From contig NZ_CP054141.1 of NCBI RefSeq assembly GCF_013284035.1, forward strand, positions 1-64,000: 64,000 nucleotides of DNA. The letters are read 5' to 3'. The notes under the pieces were generated by a model. The model was given only the letters and a program-made list of their open reading frames with translations. It ran no database searches and had not been told where the DNA came from. Numbering within the stretch: the first letter of the stretch is position 1; the number at the start of each line of letters is the position of its first letter. Below are positions 34,701 to 43,169 of the stretch, in pieces. The translations under genes were made by a program, and so were the position numbers. Origin of the DNA: Flavobacterium sp. M31R6 (lineage in GTDB: Bacteria > Bacteroidota > Bacteroidia > Flavobacteriales > Flavobacteriaceae).

Positions 34701-36800
34701 TTAGTAATTAAAATCTTTTCTGTTGTCTTTAATATCAGCACCTTCTTTTAAAGCTGGCAATACTCTGTTAATCTCAGAAGCGCTTTGGGCTTTTAATTTA
34801 TTTACATTGTCAACATAGCTTTTTAAAGCTGGTGCTTTAACAGTGCTTACGTTTTTCACTACATAAACTCCAGTAACCCCTTCAATTGGAGCTGATACTT
34901 TATTAGCAGCCAATGCAAATGCAGTTCCTACCACTTTTGGCTCTTGACCAACACCACCTGTTAAAACTGGATTTTCCAAAGTAACATCAGTAGCTTGTTG
35001 TACAGTTGTACCTGTAGCTTTTGCGATAGCTTCCAATGAACTTCCATTCATTTTAGCTTTTAACAATTCTGCTTTTTTCTTATTTTTAAGAATTTGCTCT
35101 ACATAAGGTCTAGCTTGATCAACTGGCACTAATCCAGAATTATCAATAGTTTTAACTTTTGCAATTACATGACCTAAATTAGCCACTTCAAATCTTTTTA
35201 CAGCACCTTCTTTTGTGTCTTTTTCAAAAGCCCATCTAACGATAGTTCTTTGGTTTCCTAAAGGACCAAAATTTTCGTCCATCGCTTTTACTGAAACTGC
35301 TGGAGCTACAGTAAGAGCCATATCTTTTGCTACTTTATTAAAATCTTTATCAGCAACATCCATTTCAAATTTAGTTGCCTGAGTAAATACTTTATCAGAA
35401 GTAGCTTCTGAAGCTTCAATTTTTTGAGCTACAGTTGCCAAACGAATTCCGTCTTGCTTGTCAGTGATTTTAATGATATGGTAACCAAATGGAGTTTCTA
35501 CCAAACCTACTTTTCCAATACCATTATTAAAAACGAAATCATTGAAAGGTTTCACCATTTGACCTTGTCCAAAATACCCTAAATCTCCACCTTGTTGAGC
35601 AGATGAATCATCTGAACTAGTGAAAGCCAACATCAAGAAACTATCTGGATTTGCAGTTACTTGAGCTAAAATTTCTTCAGCTTTAGCCTTAGCTTCCTCT
35701 TTAGTTCTTTTCTCTCTTTTATTAGGCACTTGAGTTCCTTCATAACTAATAAGGATATGACTTGCTTTTGCATTTACACCTGCTTTTCTTCCTAAAGACT
35801 TAGAAATACAGTAGTACTTTCCAAAAACATAAGGTCCGTAAACTTCTCCTGGAGCTAAGTTGTACAATTTATCAGCATCAACTGCAGGCAAATCTTTTTT
35901 GGCAACATAAGAAGAATCATAAGGTACATCAGAATTTGAATTTACAAATTCAATCACATTCTTAGTATTTTTAAAACCAGCTAAAGTATCATTTTTACCA
36001 GTTGCTTGATTGTAAACTACACTTCCTGTCAATAATGAATTAACTTTAGTTTTAACTTCATTCACATCAGCTGGAGATGCTTTATCTTCAATTAGAACAT
36101 ATTCTACTTTACGAGTTTCTTCAGATTTGAATTTTTTTGGACTCGCTTTCATGTAATCCAAAATATCAGCATCAGTAACTTTTACTTCACTATCTTTTAT
36201 AGTAGAAAACAAACCGGCAACATAAGCAAAGTTTACTTTGTTCGCTCCCATTTCGTAATTGAATTTTCCTTCACTTTCAGTAGTATAAATACCCGCTTTA
36301 ACCAAGGTATTATAGATTTGAAATTTAGCATTCAATTCAGCGCTTTTTTCTCTCTCTTTCAAATATTGTGCTTGCTCTGGATTTGACTTGAAATATTCTT
36401 TGAATTTCACAACATCAAACATACCAGCAGCATTTAAAAACATTGGATTTTTACCAATATTTTGATCTGCCTTAAGGATATCCAAAATATGCTTCTCACC
36501 TACTCTTAATCCTAATTTATCAAATTCTGCAGAAAGCAAAGCGATAGTCACTTCTTGATCCCACACTTGTCTAGACGCTTCTGTTGAAGTAATCCCCTGT
36601 CCACTTTTTTCTACATTGCTTACTTTTACTCTAAAGTCTTCAAATGCGATATCCTTTCCATTGATGCTTCCAACATCCTTTGAGCTCTTACCAAAATTTC
36701 CTTTCGTAAAAAGATCTTGGATTATAAATGAGAATAATGCTAGAGCAATAACTCCAATCATTATAGCGGAATGTTGTCTAATTTTTGATAAAACTGCCAT
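34701..36800 (-). CDS. PpiD/SurA-type peptidyl-prolyl isomerase
   Basis: A 699-aa periplasmic folding factor anchored by one N-terminal TM segment (residues about 12-31, IMIGVIALALFSFIIQDLF). SurA-N-like helices follow, then a parvulin domain (about 340-460) with SHILISYEG, QGGDLGYFGQGQMVKPF and VETPFGYHIIKITD. The C-terminal half has a second, degenerate PPIase-like region (VDQARPYVEQILKNKKK). It assists outer-membrane protein folding. The name PpiD rests on architecture. Confidence 0.87.
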   Translation of the reverse strand: MAVLSKIRQHSAIMIGVIALALFSFIIQDLFTKGNFGKSSKDVGSINGKDIAFEDFRVKVSNVEKSGQGITSTEASRQVWDQEVTIALLSAEFDKLGLRVGEKHILDILKADQNIGKNPMFLNAAGMFDVVKFKEYFKSNPEQAQYLKEREKSAELNAKFQIYNTLVKAGIYTTESEGKFNYEMGANKVNFAYVAGLFSTIKDSEVKVTDADILDYMKASPKKFKSEETRKVEYVLIEDKASPADVNEVKTKVNSLLTGSVVYNQATGKNDTLAGFKNTKNVIEFVNSNSDVPYDSSYVAKKDLPAVDADKLYNLAPGEVYGPYVFGKYYCISKSLGRKAGVNAKASHILISYEGTQVPNKREKRTKEEAKAKAEEILAQVTANPDSFLMLAFTSSDDSSAQQGGDLGYFGQGQMVKPFNDFVFNNGIGKVGLVETPFGYHIIKITDKQDGIRLATVAQKIEASEATSDKVFTQATKFEMDVADKDFNKVAKDMALTVAPAVSVKAMDENFGPLGNQRTIVRWAFEKDTKEGAVKRFEVANLGHVIAKVKTIDNSGLVPVDQARPYVEQILKNKKKAELLKAKMNGSSLEAIAKATGTTVQQATDVTLENPVLTGGVGQEPKVVGTAFALAANKVSAPIEGVTGVYVVKNVSTVKAPALKSYVDNVNKLKAQSASEINRVLPALKEGADIKDNRKDFNY

Positions 36801-36910
36801 TGTATATTATTGTTTATTTTAAAATTTTGTTTGCGAAAATACAATTATCTAATTAATAATTATAGAACTACTGTTTTTTTTTTGTTTTTTTTTAAATTAA
36901 AAAAAGAATC

Positions 36911-38170
36911 TCAGTCTTTGATAGTCATTTTAACCAATTCAATCTTCTTATTTGTGGCTTCTTCAATCACAAAGTGATAGTTTTCGATCGTAATCTCATC
37001 TCCTTTTTGAGGAATCTCCTTGGTAAAATTCACAATAAATCCTCCTAGCGTGCCATAGGAATCACTTTCTGGAATGGCCAGTTTATAGGTCAGATTCAAA
37101 TACTCCACATCAAAACGAGCAGAGAATAAAAAAGCACCCTCCTCAAGTTCTTTTTCTATCAATTCTTCATCTAAATCATGTTCATCCTCTATTTCACCAA
37201 ATAGTTCTTCCACTATATCCTCGATGGTCAGAATTCCTGATGTCCCCCCATACTCATCCAATACAACCGCTACGCTTTTTCGTTTTTTGGTCAACAAACT
37301 CATAGCGTCTTTTACATAGATAGCTTCCGGGATAAACTCAACTGGAATAACAATCTCCTTTATGCTTGAAGGCTTTTTGAACAAATCAAAAGAATGGACA
37401 TAACCAATGATATCGTCTAATGAATTTTGGTAAATTACCATTTTTGAATACCCAGTTTCTATAAACAATTCTTTGAGATTCTCCAGCGATTCACCTACTT
37501 CTAGTGCCGCAATTTCGGTTCTTGGCGTCATTACATCTCGCGCTTTTACTCCCGAAAAATCCAACGCATTACGAAATATTTGTATTTCAGAATCTACCTC
37601 TTCATGATCTTCCACCGTACTCATTTGCTCATTGATATAGTTTCCCAATTCAACTTTACTAAAATAAAGCTGCACCTGGTCTCCATCCGTTTTAAAAAAT
37701 CTTTTCAAAACAAAATCGGAAATCCATATCAAAAAAGTCGAAATGAAATAGAATAATCTATAAAAGACATAGGCCGGAATGGCAAAAAACTTAATAAGTG
37801 AATTGGCATAAATCTGAAAAAATACTTTAGGTAAAAACTCAGCTGTTATTAAAACAATAAATGTTGAGATTACAGTCTGAATCAAAAGACTCGTGAAATC
37901 AGAAAAATGCAAATTAAAAAGCAACAGCCAACCCATTAACAATTCGCCCATAAAAAATCCGTAAACAACAAGTGCAATGTTGTTCCCAATAAGCATTGCT
38001 GCAATGAATTTTGAAGGTTTCTCGGTAAGCTTGGTAAGAGTTTTAGAAACGAAACTATCTTGTTTTTTTTCTAATTCTAAATAAATTTTATTCGAAGAAA
38101 TAAACGCTATCTCCATCCCTGAAAAAAAAGCACATAGTATTAAACACAATATTATGATACCTATTTCCAT
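36911..38170 (-). CDS. Hemolysin/CorC-type protein (CNNM + CBS + CorC_HlyC domains)
   Basis: A 419-aa membrane protein. An N-terminal CNNM/DUF21 domain with about four TM helices (residues 1-180, starting IIILCLILCAFFSGMEIAFIS) is followed by two CBS domains (about 195-320; VMTPRTEIAALEVGESL, ILTIEDIVEELFGEIEDEHD) and a CorC_HlyC C-terminal domain (GGFIVNFTKEIPQKGDEI). Family members are linked to Mg2+/Co2+ efflux. GldE of gliding bacteria has the same architecture, but its usual neighbours are absent, so I do not call it GldE. Last gene of the coaX-lptC operon. Confidence 0.87.
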   Translation of the reverse strand: MEIGIIILCLILCAFFSGMEIAFISSNKIYLELEKKQDSFVSKTLTKLTEKPSKFIAAMLIGNNIALVVYGFFMGELLMGWLLLFNLHFSDFTSLLIQTVISTFIVLITAEFLPKVFFQIYANSLIKFFAIPAYVFYRLFYFISTFLIWISDFVLKRFFKTDGDQVQLYFSKVELGNYINEQMSTVEDHEEVDSEIQIFRNALDFSGVKARDVMTPRTEIAALEVGESLENLKELFIETGYSKMVIYQNSLDDIIGYVHSFDLFKKPSSIKEIVIPVEFIPEAIYVKDAMSLLTKKRKSVAVVLDEYGGTSGILTIEDIVEELFGEIEDEHDLDEELIEKELEEGAFLFSARFDVEYLNLTYKLAIPESDSYGTLGGFIVNFTKEIPQKGDEITIENYHFVIEEATNKKIELVKMTIKD

Positions 38171-38175
38171 AGCAT

Positions 38176-38367
38176 TTATGATTGTTTGTTTCTGTCTTCA
38201 AATTTCTTGGCAAAGTTTCTTCTAAAGAAAAACATGAAAATGGCAAGACCTCCAAATATGAAATATAACAGAGGAGACTCATTCGTATTCCATTTTGTAT
38301 ATCCATCGTAAAGAAAATAGATTCCAAAAACTAAGTAAAGGTATGAGGTATATTTTAAGAAATTCAT
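38176..38367 (-). CDS. Small two-TM membrane protein
   Basis: A 63-aa protein with two hydrophobic segments (about residues 7-22 and 33-48) and a basic tail (FRRNFAKKFEDRNKQS). It sits 17 bp after the lptC stop codon and 5 bp before the CNNM gene, so it is inside the operon and probably translated. No family recognised. Confidence 0.65.
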   Translation of the reverse strand: MNFLKYTSYLYLVFGIYFLYDGYTKWNTNESPLLYFIFGGLAIFMFFFRRNFAKKFEDRNKQS

Positions 38368-38384
38368 GTTGTCATTATTTTTTA

Positions 38385-38939
38385 TTATTCTGAAGATTCA
38401 ATCTCTCCTTCTATTCGTTGTGAGTTCACGACTTTAAAGTCTTTGCTAAAATCAATTCCCTGTCCTGTCGAACCTCCTTTGGCATCTGTCAATTTAAACT
38501 TTTTCTCCGTATAAAACCATTGATTTTTTTGGTCAAAATACAACTGTTCCGTTTCGAGCATTTGCCCGGCTTCCGAAGTGATTTTTACTTTCCCTTGTAA
38601 ATCTATTATATTGGTTTGTTTATACGAAATTGCATAATTCGACTTGATAAAGGTTCTTTTTCCTTTATTATCATAAATCGTTACATCAACTCCTTTTGGA
38701 AATTCTGTAAATGCAAAATCCACATTTGCATAATCATACATTTTTGGACTCACCAATATGGATTTTATTTTTCCCGAATCGGTGTATTTTAAATTCACAT
38801 TGTCAGCATCTCCACTGGGAACAAACTCAGAATAATCATTTTTTTGAACTTCCTTAAAATTACTCTCACACCCCAAAACCATACTAACAACAATAATTTG
38901 CAGCAAAAGAAGCGGGATATATTTTTTATAGAAAGTCAT
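38385..38939 (-). CDS. lptC: LPS export protein LptC
   Basis: A 184-aa LptC-family protein. The N-terminus has a hydrophobic segment ending VVSMVLGC, a lipobox-like cysteine at residue 24, as usual for Bacteroidota LptC, where the protein is lipid-anchored. The body shows the LptC/OstA-type beta-jellyroll pattern (VNLKYTDSGKIKSILVSPKMYDY, then DLQGKVKITSEAGQMLETEQLYFD). It passes LPS from the LptB2FG complex to LptA. Lipid A synthesis gene lpxB is elsewhere in the window. Confidence 0.85.
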   Translation of the reverse strand: MTFYKKYIPLLLLQIIVVSMVLGCESNFKEVQKNDYSEFVPSGDADNVNLKYTDSGKIKSILVSPKMYDYANVDFAFTEFPKGVDVTIYDNKGKRTFIKSNYAISYKQTNIIDLQGKVKITSEAGQMLETEQLYFDQKNQWFYTEKKFKLTDAKGGSTGQGIDFSKDFKVVNSQRIEGEIESSE

Positions 38940-38987
38940 AATAGAATGTCAATTAGGGAAACCGATTAATTTAACTTAATAATTAAA

Positions 38988-40238
38988 TTAGTCAATTTTT
39001 CTGTGCCCAAACCATTTGTCATTAAGAGAGAAACTCACTGCAAAAGTAAAATAATTTTCTTGAACTAATCCTTTAGCAGTTGTGCCTCTTTGTCCATATT
39101 CCAAACCAAGATTAACATTGGACAGACTACCTATAATTGGCAATCCGAAACCTAACGTTATCCCCTTGTCGTCTATTTCTTCTGATTTAACAATAGTGCC
39201 CGTTTTTGTATATTTCAAACCAGCTCTATAAACCACTTTTTGATAGTATTTAGAAAAGACATTATAGTTCGGAACATAATAACCACCTAAACTATAACTT
39301 GAATATTTCCCATAAGTTGTATTGCTTGAAGTATTATAATCAGATGCTAATTTTCCAACATTTTGAAAAACCATTTGTGTTCCTATCATCCATTTTTTTG
39401 TTTGACCGGCACCAAGACCAAAAGATATTTTTTCTGGGATCATCAAATCTGTTCTAATTTCCCTTGCATCTACTTGATCAACAACACCAACATCAAAATT
39501 AGAATTATAGTTTACAGTAGAAATTGTTCTGGTATTAGTAGAAGACAATTTACTTTGGGGCGTGTATGTAAAACTACTGTACAAATTTGTTTTTTTATAT
39601 ATTTTGTGTTTATACATTGCACCAAAATTAGCAGTAAACCCATTCAAATCGGCTTTATTCACCTCCTGGGTCCCTATTGCCACCCCTGTAATATATTCTA
39701 AATTTGAATTATTAATTCTTCCAAAATTATACTGTATATCGGCTCCAACCACTAAACTGGGAATAACTGTATACCCCAATGAAAAAAAAGCTTTGTTTAA
39801 ACCACCTGTTCCCTTCATGACATTATTTGCTCCATCTGGGTCTGAACTTGTCGATTGAATATTATATCCTACCGAAGTATAAGGCAATAATCCAAATCCG
39901 ACACCAACTTTACCTAATGGCAAAGCAACAGCCAAATAATCCACTGTTGTTCTCTGTGCATTTTCTTTTTTAGAATCCGTTTTCAGACTAGTAGAGGTAT
40001 AATTTCCACCTATCGTAAAAGTAGTAAACCTAATACTGGCAAAACTAGCAGGATTCAAAATATTAATATGAAGACTGTCTTGCTCAATATTTAAACCTCC
40101 CATGGAACGATTTTCAAGATTTCCTTTAAATCTGGATTCACCAATTCCGAAAAAAGAATAAGGAGAGGCAGATCCACTTTGAGCACTAGACATTAGCGAA
40201 AAAAAGAAACATGCAATAACAATAATTTTTTTAATCAT
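38988..40238 (-). CDS. Outer-membrane beta-barrel protein (FadL/OmpP1-like)
   Basis: A 416-aa exported protein. Signal peptide residues 1-19 (FFFSLMSSAQ) is followed by PYSFFGIGESRFKGNLENRSMGGLNI, a pattern like the hatch region of FadL-type transporters. Repeated amphipathic strands (VGFGLLPYTSVGYNI, SFGLGAGQTKKW, YVPNYNVF) follow, with a C-terminal strand ending in the aromatic/charged tail. Substrate unknown. Its ATG overlaps the end of coaX by 8 bp; it lies upstream of lptC in the same operon. Confidence 0.8.
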   Translation of the reverse strand: MIKKIIVIACFFFSLMSSAQSGSASPYSFFGIGESRFKGNLENRSMGGLNIEQDSLHINILNPASFASIRFTTFTIGGNYTSTSLKTDSKKENAQRTTVDYLAVALPLGKVGVGFGLLPYTSVGYNIQSTSSDPDGANNVMKGTGGLNKAFFSLGYTVIPSLVVGADIQYNFGRINNSNLEYITGVAIGTQEVNKADLNGFTANFGAMYKHKIYKKTNLYSSFTYTPQSKLSSTNTRTISTVNYNSNFDVGVVDQVDAREIRTDLMIPEKISFGLGAGQTKKWMIGTQMVFQNVGKLASDYNTSSNTTYGKYSSYSLGGYYVPNYNVFSKYYQKVVYRAGLKYTKTGTIVKSEEIDDKGITLGFGLPIIGSLSNVNLGLEYGQRGTTAKGLVQENYFTFAVSFSLNDKWFGHRKID

Positions 40239-40965
40239 TTTCTATTTTATATTGAAAAATTTGGTTCAAACTCTCTAACAGAAAATTTGAATTGGCAAAT
40301 ATGGTATTTTTTAATCGTTTAGCCAAAAATTCTGTGTCCCCACCCGTTAAAATTATTATAAAATTTGAGTATTTTGATTGATATTCATCGACAAAACCAT
40401 TAATCTCATAGACCAATCCATTTACAACTCCAGAATGGATTGCTTCAGCGGTTGAATCACCAACGAAATATTTAGGGCTCTCTACAGTTAGCAAAGGTAG
40501 TTTTTCGGTGAAGTTGTGCAACGATTCGTATCGCAAACGTAAACCTGGAGAAATAGCTCCACCATGGTACACATCCATTTCATCTACAAAATCATAGGTC
40601 ACACAAGTTCCCGCATCTATAATTAATCGGTTTTTGCCTTGAAATTGCAAAGTTGCACCTGCCGCCAATACCATCCTGTCTATCCCCAAGGTTTTTGGAG
40701 TAGCATAATTATTGGTAAAAGGAAATGCATCTTCATTGGAAACAAACCATACATCCAGATCTTTTTGAAAACACAAAAACAAATTTTTATCTACATTACC
40801 GACAGAAGCCACAACCAAATACATGACTTTTTTATATTTCTTTAAAATAATCTCAATTTTTTCCTGAATTTCATCTTTAGAAAAAACGAAAATTTCCATT
40901 GTGTTATATCCCTCAAAAACAGCCGCTTTTATTCTTGTATTTCCTATATCAACAGTTAAAACCAT
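40231..40965 (-). CDS. coaX: Type III pantothenate kinase
   Basis: A 244-aa CoaX that phosphorylates pantothenate in the first step of CoA synthesis. The ASKHA-fold motifs are VLTVDIGNTRIKAAVFE (phosphate 1), KTLGIDRMVLAAGATL and LIIDAGTCVTYDFVD (phosphate 2), and the C-terminal ILTGGDTEFLA block. First gene of an operon that continues into the outer-membrane barrel gene, lptC and the CNNM-type gene. Confidence 0.94.
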   Translation of the reverse strand: MVLTVDIGNTRIKAAVFEGYNTMEIFVFSKDEIQEKIEIILKKYKKVMYLVVASVGNVDKNLFLCFQKDLDVWFVSNEDAFPFTNNYATPKTLGIDRMVLAAGATLQFQGKNRLIIDAGTCVTYDFVDEMDVYHGGAISPGLRLRYESLHNFTEKLPLLTVESPKYFVGDSTAEAIHSGVVNGLVYEINGFVDEYQSKYSNFIIILTGGDTEFLAKRLKNTIFANSNFLLESLNQIFQYKIEND

Positions 40966-41017
40966 AGTGTCTTTTTTAAAATGCTAAGGTACGAATAGAT
41001 TTTTTTTAAAAAATGTA

Positions 41018-41047
41018 TTGTTTAATTTAAAAAAGATTCTATATTTG
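41018..41047 (+). promoter_or_regulatory. Promoter of tRNA-Phe
   Basis: TTG (41018-41020), 19-bp spacer, TATATTTG (41040-41047): full match to the flavobacterial consensus, about 62 bp before the mature tRNA 5' end. Confidence 0.8.
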
Positions 41048-41108
41048 CACCCGCAAACAAGTTCACGGAACTCCTATGAAAATAGCAACAACGTGAAATA
41101 ATAAGCAC

Positions 41109-41184
41109 GGTACCTTAGCTCAGATGGTAGAGCAATGGACTGAAAATCCATGTGTCCCTGGTTCGATCCCTGGAGGTACCACCA
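41109..41184 (+). tRNA. tRNA-Phe (GAA)
   Basis: A 76-nt cloverleaf. Acceptor GGTACCT pairs with AGGTACC; D-arm GCTC/GAGC; anticodon stem ATGGA/TCCAT around loop CTGAAAA (anticodon GAA). The T-arm is CCTGG-TTCGATC-CCTGG with one central mismatch. The discriminator A is followed by an encoded CCA. The last 13 bases before the CCA completion are duplicated at 48863-48875: the gene is the integration site of the element that follows. Confidence 0.95.
41170..41182. repeat. attL core
   Basis: Left copy of the 13-bp repeat CTGGAGGTACCAC, lying in the T-arm/acceptor 3' half of tRNA-Phe. Confidence 0.85.
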
Positions 41185-41194
41185 CAAATTTAAC

Positions 41195-41228
41195 AAACCC
41201 TTAATTATCAATAGATAGTTAAGGGTTT
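41195..41228 (+). terminator. Element-borne terminator for tRNA-Phe
   Basis: AAACCCTTAA / TTAAGGGTTT outer stem with a wobble pair and an inner TATC/GATA helix (15 pairs in all), 4-nt loop, then a T-run. It lies inside the element, 11 bp after the tRNA, and replaces the native terminator now at 48876. Confidence 0.8.
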
Positions 41229-41237
41229 TTTCTTTTT

Positions 41238-41260
41238 ACTGCGTAATTCACTGCGTAATT
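41238..41260. repeat. Left integrase arm-type repeat pair
   Basis: Two direct copies of ACTGCGTAATT at 41238-41248 and 41250-41260, 12 bp apart start to start. A matching pair with the same spacing lies at 48713-48735 near the other end. Paired 10-11 bp direct repeats inside each att site are typical arm-binding sites of tyrosine integrases. Confidence 0.7.
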
Positions 41261-41273
41261 TTATCATATAAAA

Positions 41274-41295
41274 AAAAGGAGCTGTTGCTCCTTTT
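41274..41295 (-). terminator. Terminator of the excisionase-like gene
   Basis: AAAAGGAGC / GCTCCTTTT, 9-bp stem with a 4-nt loop. On the minus strand it is followed by a run of T. It lies just past the stop codon at 41299. Confidence 0.85.
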
Positions 41296-41298
41296 AGT

Positions 41299-41463
41299 TT
41301 AATTATCAGTTAATTTTGCTATATGTTTAACTGAATATCTCTTTTGATTACCGAACCTTCTAGCAATTTTCACTAGACCTTCACGCTCATACTTTATTAA
41401 AGTAGTTTCGCTTTTTATGCCCAATAACCCCATTACTTGCTTGCTCGTTAATAACGCATCCAT
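41299..41463 (-). CDS. Excisionase-like small HTH protein
   Basis: A 54-aa gene, shorter than most automatic cut-offs. The protein begins MDALLTSKQVMGLLGI and continues through TTLIKYEREGLVKIARR to a final basic and Tyr-containing stretch (NQKRYSVKHI). This is the winged-helix/MerR-like pattern of excisionases: helix-turn-helix, then a wing with a recognition Arg/Tyr. It is located beside attL with its own terminator. Likely role: directing the integrase toward excision, by analogy with Xis proteins; it could also be a repressor. Confidence 0.75.
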   Translation of the reverse strand: MDALLTSKQVMGLLGIKSETTLIKYEREGLVKIARRFGNQKRYSVKHIAKLTDN

Positions 41464-41648
41464 TGTAATTTAAGCTATTTCTATCTTGCAAGTGTATCTA
41501 TCCCGACATTATAACATTCAATTTTCGCACTGTCGATTGTACTACTCCGTATTTTTTCAGTTATCCTCGCAACCAATTTCCCTGTAAAAAACACGATATT
41601 TACGAAGATACACTTTATTTTCGACTTTTACAACCTATATTTTAAACA

Positions 41649-41681
41649 AAAAACACCATTTTAACTCAAAACGGTGTTTTT
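41649..41681 (-). terminator. Terminator overlapping the end of the serine recombinase gene
   Basis: AAAAACACC / GGTGTTTTT with a 15-nt loop. The stop codon (41661-41663) lies inside the loop. The T-run on the minus strand is short and interrupted by one G. Confidence 0.6.
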
Positions 41682-42269
41682 GCTCAAAATTTGCTTAACT
41701 TTTTGGACTGTTCCCAAGGAAACTTCACATCTGCTTTTTATATCTCTTAGGGATTTACCCATTTTTAAAAACTTTACTACTTCTTTGTATTTACTTAAAA
41801 CCTCAGCATCTGATTCTGTTGACCCTTTTACTCGACCATTGTAAACCCCTTTTGCCTTAGCTATCGCAATGCCTTCTTTTTGGCGTTCCAATAGAGTCTC
41901 ACGCTCCATTTGGGCTACGTTCGCCATCACACTAATAATTAGGTTGAACGTTGGATTAACTTTACCCATAACCATCGATTCCAATCCTAAATTATCAACT
42001 CTCAATACGACCCCTTTGGAGTTGAAGTATTCTAGTGTACCAACTATATCAAATAAATTTCTTCCGAGCCTGTCAATACTCGAAACAACTACATAATTAA
42101 TATTACCCGCTTCGATTTCATCAATCAACTCTTTTCCTTTGGTGCGCTCTCCAAAAGCGACCGAGCCACTCACAACATCGTTAAACAAAACCTCATCTGG
42201 ATTTTGCTTTACCAATTGTCTTTCTAAATTTTGGTTTGCTGTCGAAATTCTGTTATATCTGGCTTTCAT
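41661..42269 (-). CDS. Serine recombinase (resolvase/invertase family)
   Basis: A 202-aa small serine recombinase. The catalytic Ser is residue 9 in YNRISTANQ. The core has IDRLGRNLFDIVGTLEYF (DRLGR with catalytic arginines) and NLIISVMANVAQMERE, and the C-terminal Hin-type helix-turn-helix has MGKSLRDIKSRCEVSLGTV. Family members resolve multimers or invert segments. Here it is inside an element that already has a tyrosine integrase, so resolution of replication intermediates or inversion of a segment are possibilities. No flanking inverted recombination sites were recognised. Confidence 0.9.
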   Translation of the reverse strand: MKARYNRISTANQNLERQLVKQNPDEVLFNDVVSGSVAFGERTKGKELIDEIEAGNINYVVVSSIDRLGRNLFDIVGTLEYFNSKGVVLRVDNLGLESMVMGKVNPTFNLIISVMANVAQMERETLLERQKEGIAIAKAKGVYNGRVKGSTESDAEVLSKYKEVVKFLKMGKSLRDIKSRCEVSLGTVQKVKQILSKNTVLS

Positions 42270-42287
42270 GTCTTATTTATTACTCCA

Positions 42288-42295
42288 CAAAGATA
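42288..42295 (-). promoter_or_regulatory. -7 element of the serine recombinase
   Basis: Minus strand reads TATCTTTG (TAnnTTTG), 19 bp before the recombinase ATG. Confidence 0.5.
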
Positions 42296-42418
42296 TAAAA
42301 TATTTTTTAATATACTAATTTTAGGGTGGTTATTTTTAGCACACATAAAACCCTTTGTTTGCGTTGGTATTAATTCTTGTGCTATACTCTTGAATGACTA
42401 TAATCTAAACTTAGCACA

Positions 42419-42541
42419 CTACTCATCATAAACGAACAAATACGTTTTGGCATCCATTTTCATACTTAATCCTTTTTTTGATAGAATTGCAAAATTATCA
42501 ATCAACATCTTAAATTGAATCTTGGTTACTTTAATTCGCAT
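42419..42541 (-). CDS. 40-aa ORF translationally coupled to the HUH gene
   Basis: A 40-codon frame whose ATG overlaps the last codons of the HUH gene (the HUH stop is at 42531-42533; this ATG is at 42541-42539). It starts MRIKVTKIQFKMLIDNFAI and ends TYLFVYDE. The overlap of start and stop is typical of coupled translation. The sequence has a basic N-terminal half and no known motif. The next gene (recombinase) is 149 bp further on, with its own -7 element. Whether it is expressed is unproved. Confidence 0.5.
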   Translation of the reverse strand: MRIKVTKIQFKMLIDNFAILSKKGLSMKMDAKTYLFVYDE

Positions 42542-43169
42542 CTTGACCCAAATTATTTCCTATTATGTCCCAGTCCTCATTTACCAATCCATCTTTGCTT
42601 ACATAAAACAATCCCGCTTTGTATTTGTCATACACACCGCAATCTACTCTATCGTAACTAAAATGATTTTGTATTTCTTCTACAATTTGTTGGTGTAGTT
42701 TTTTATTTTCGACATGCAAAACAAAGTGATTATGATAACCAGTTCTATTTGAAAATGCCTCTGTCGTAAAGAATATCTTTATTCCTGTTTCATCTCCAAA
42801 TTTTGAAATAAGATTTTCGTACATGCCGTGCATCTGTCTAAAACAACTTTTTTTGTTTCGCTCTGCTTTGTATGCAACTGTAAAAAAGAAATCCCAGTTC
42901 ATCTGCCAAAGTCTGTATTGCAAACTATTCTTGTCCACCAAACAATCAATCAAATTTCGCATCGACTGATTTTCCAACCTCAACACCTTATTCTCATCGT
43001 GCATGATTTCAGAATTAAAATATCTCGCATGCTCTTTTGGATAAAATCTTTTACCATTCTTGAATTCTGTCTCCAAAAACAATTCCTTATTTTTTTTATA
43101 AAACCGTATTATTGTACTCTTGCTTTTTTTTGTGCTTTTAATAAATTCTTTTAAATTTTCAATTTTCAT
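42531..43169 (-). CDS. HTH-HUH endonuclease-like protein (Rep/relaxase type)
   Basis: A 212-aa protein. Residues 1-50 look like a helix-turn-helix (LKEFIKSTKKSKSTIIRF, then FKNGKRFYPKEH). Residues 91-195 carry the three HUH-superfamily motifs in order: a hydrophobic strand NWDFFFTVAYK (91-101), the metal-binding GYHNHFVLHV (144-153, His146 and His148) and a candidate nucleophile Tyr in GLFYVSKDG (Tyr189, Lys192). HUH enzymes nick single-stranded DNA to start rolling-circle replication, transfer or transposition. A hairpin-rich, GC-enriched region directly upstream could be its target. Assignment is by motif only; overall similarity is low. Confidence 0.7.
   Translation of the reverse strand: MKIENLKEFIKSTKKSKSTIIRFYKKNKELFLETEFKNGKRFYPKEHARYFNSEIMHDENKVLRLENQSMRNLIDCLVDKNSLQYRLWQMNWDFFFTVAYKAERNKKSCFRQMHGMYENLISKFGDETGIKIFFTTEAFSNRTGYHNHFVLHVENKKLHQQIVEEIQNHFSYDRVDCGVYDKYKAGLFYVSKDGLVNEDWDIIGNNLGQDAN

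Noticed and set aside
36911..38170. GldE of the gliding machinery
   Set aside because: The domain layout is the same, but the usual neighbours (gldD, ssb, mutY) are absent, and many CNNM/CBS proteins share it.
42231..42431. A plus-strand frame over the serine recombinase start
   Set aside because: Antisense to the recombinase promoter and the 40-aa ORF; Cys/Ile-rich translation without motif.
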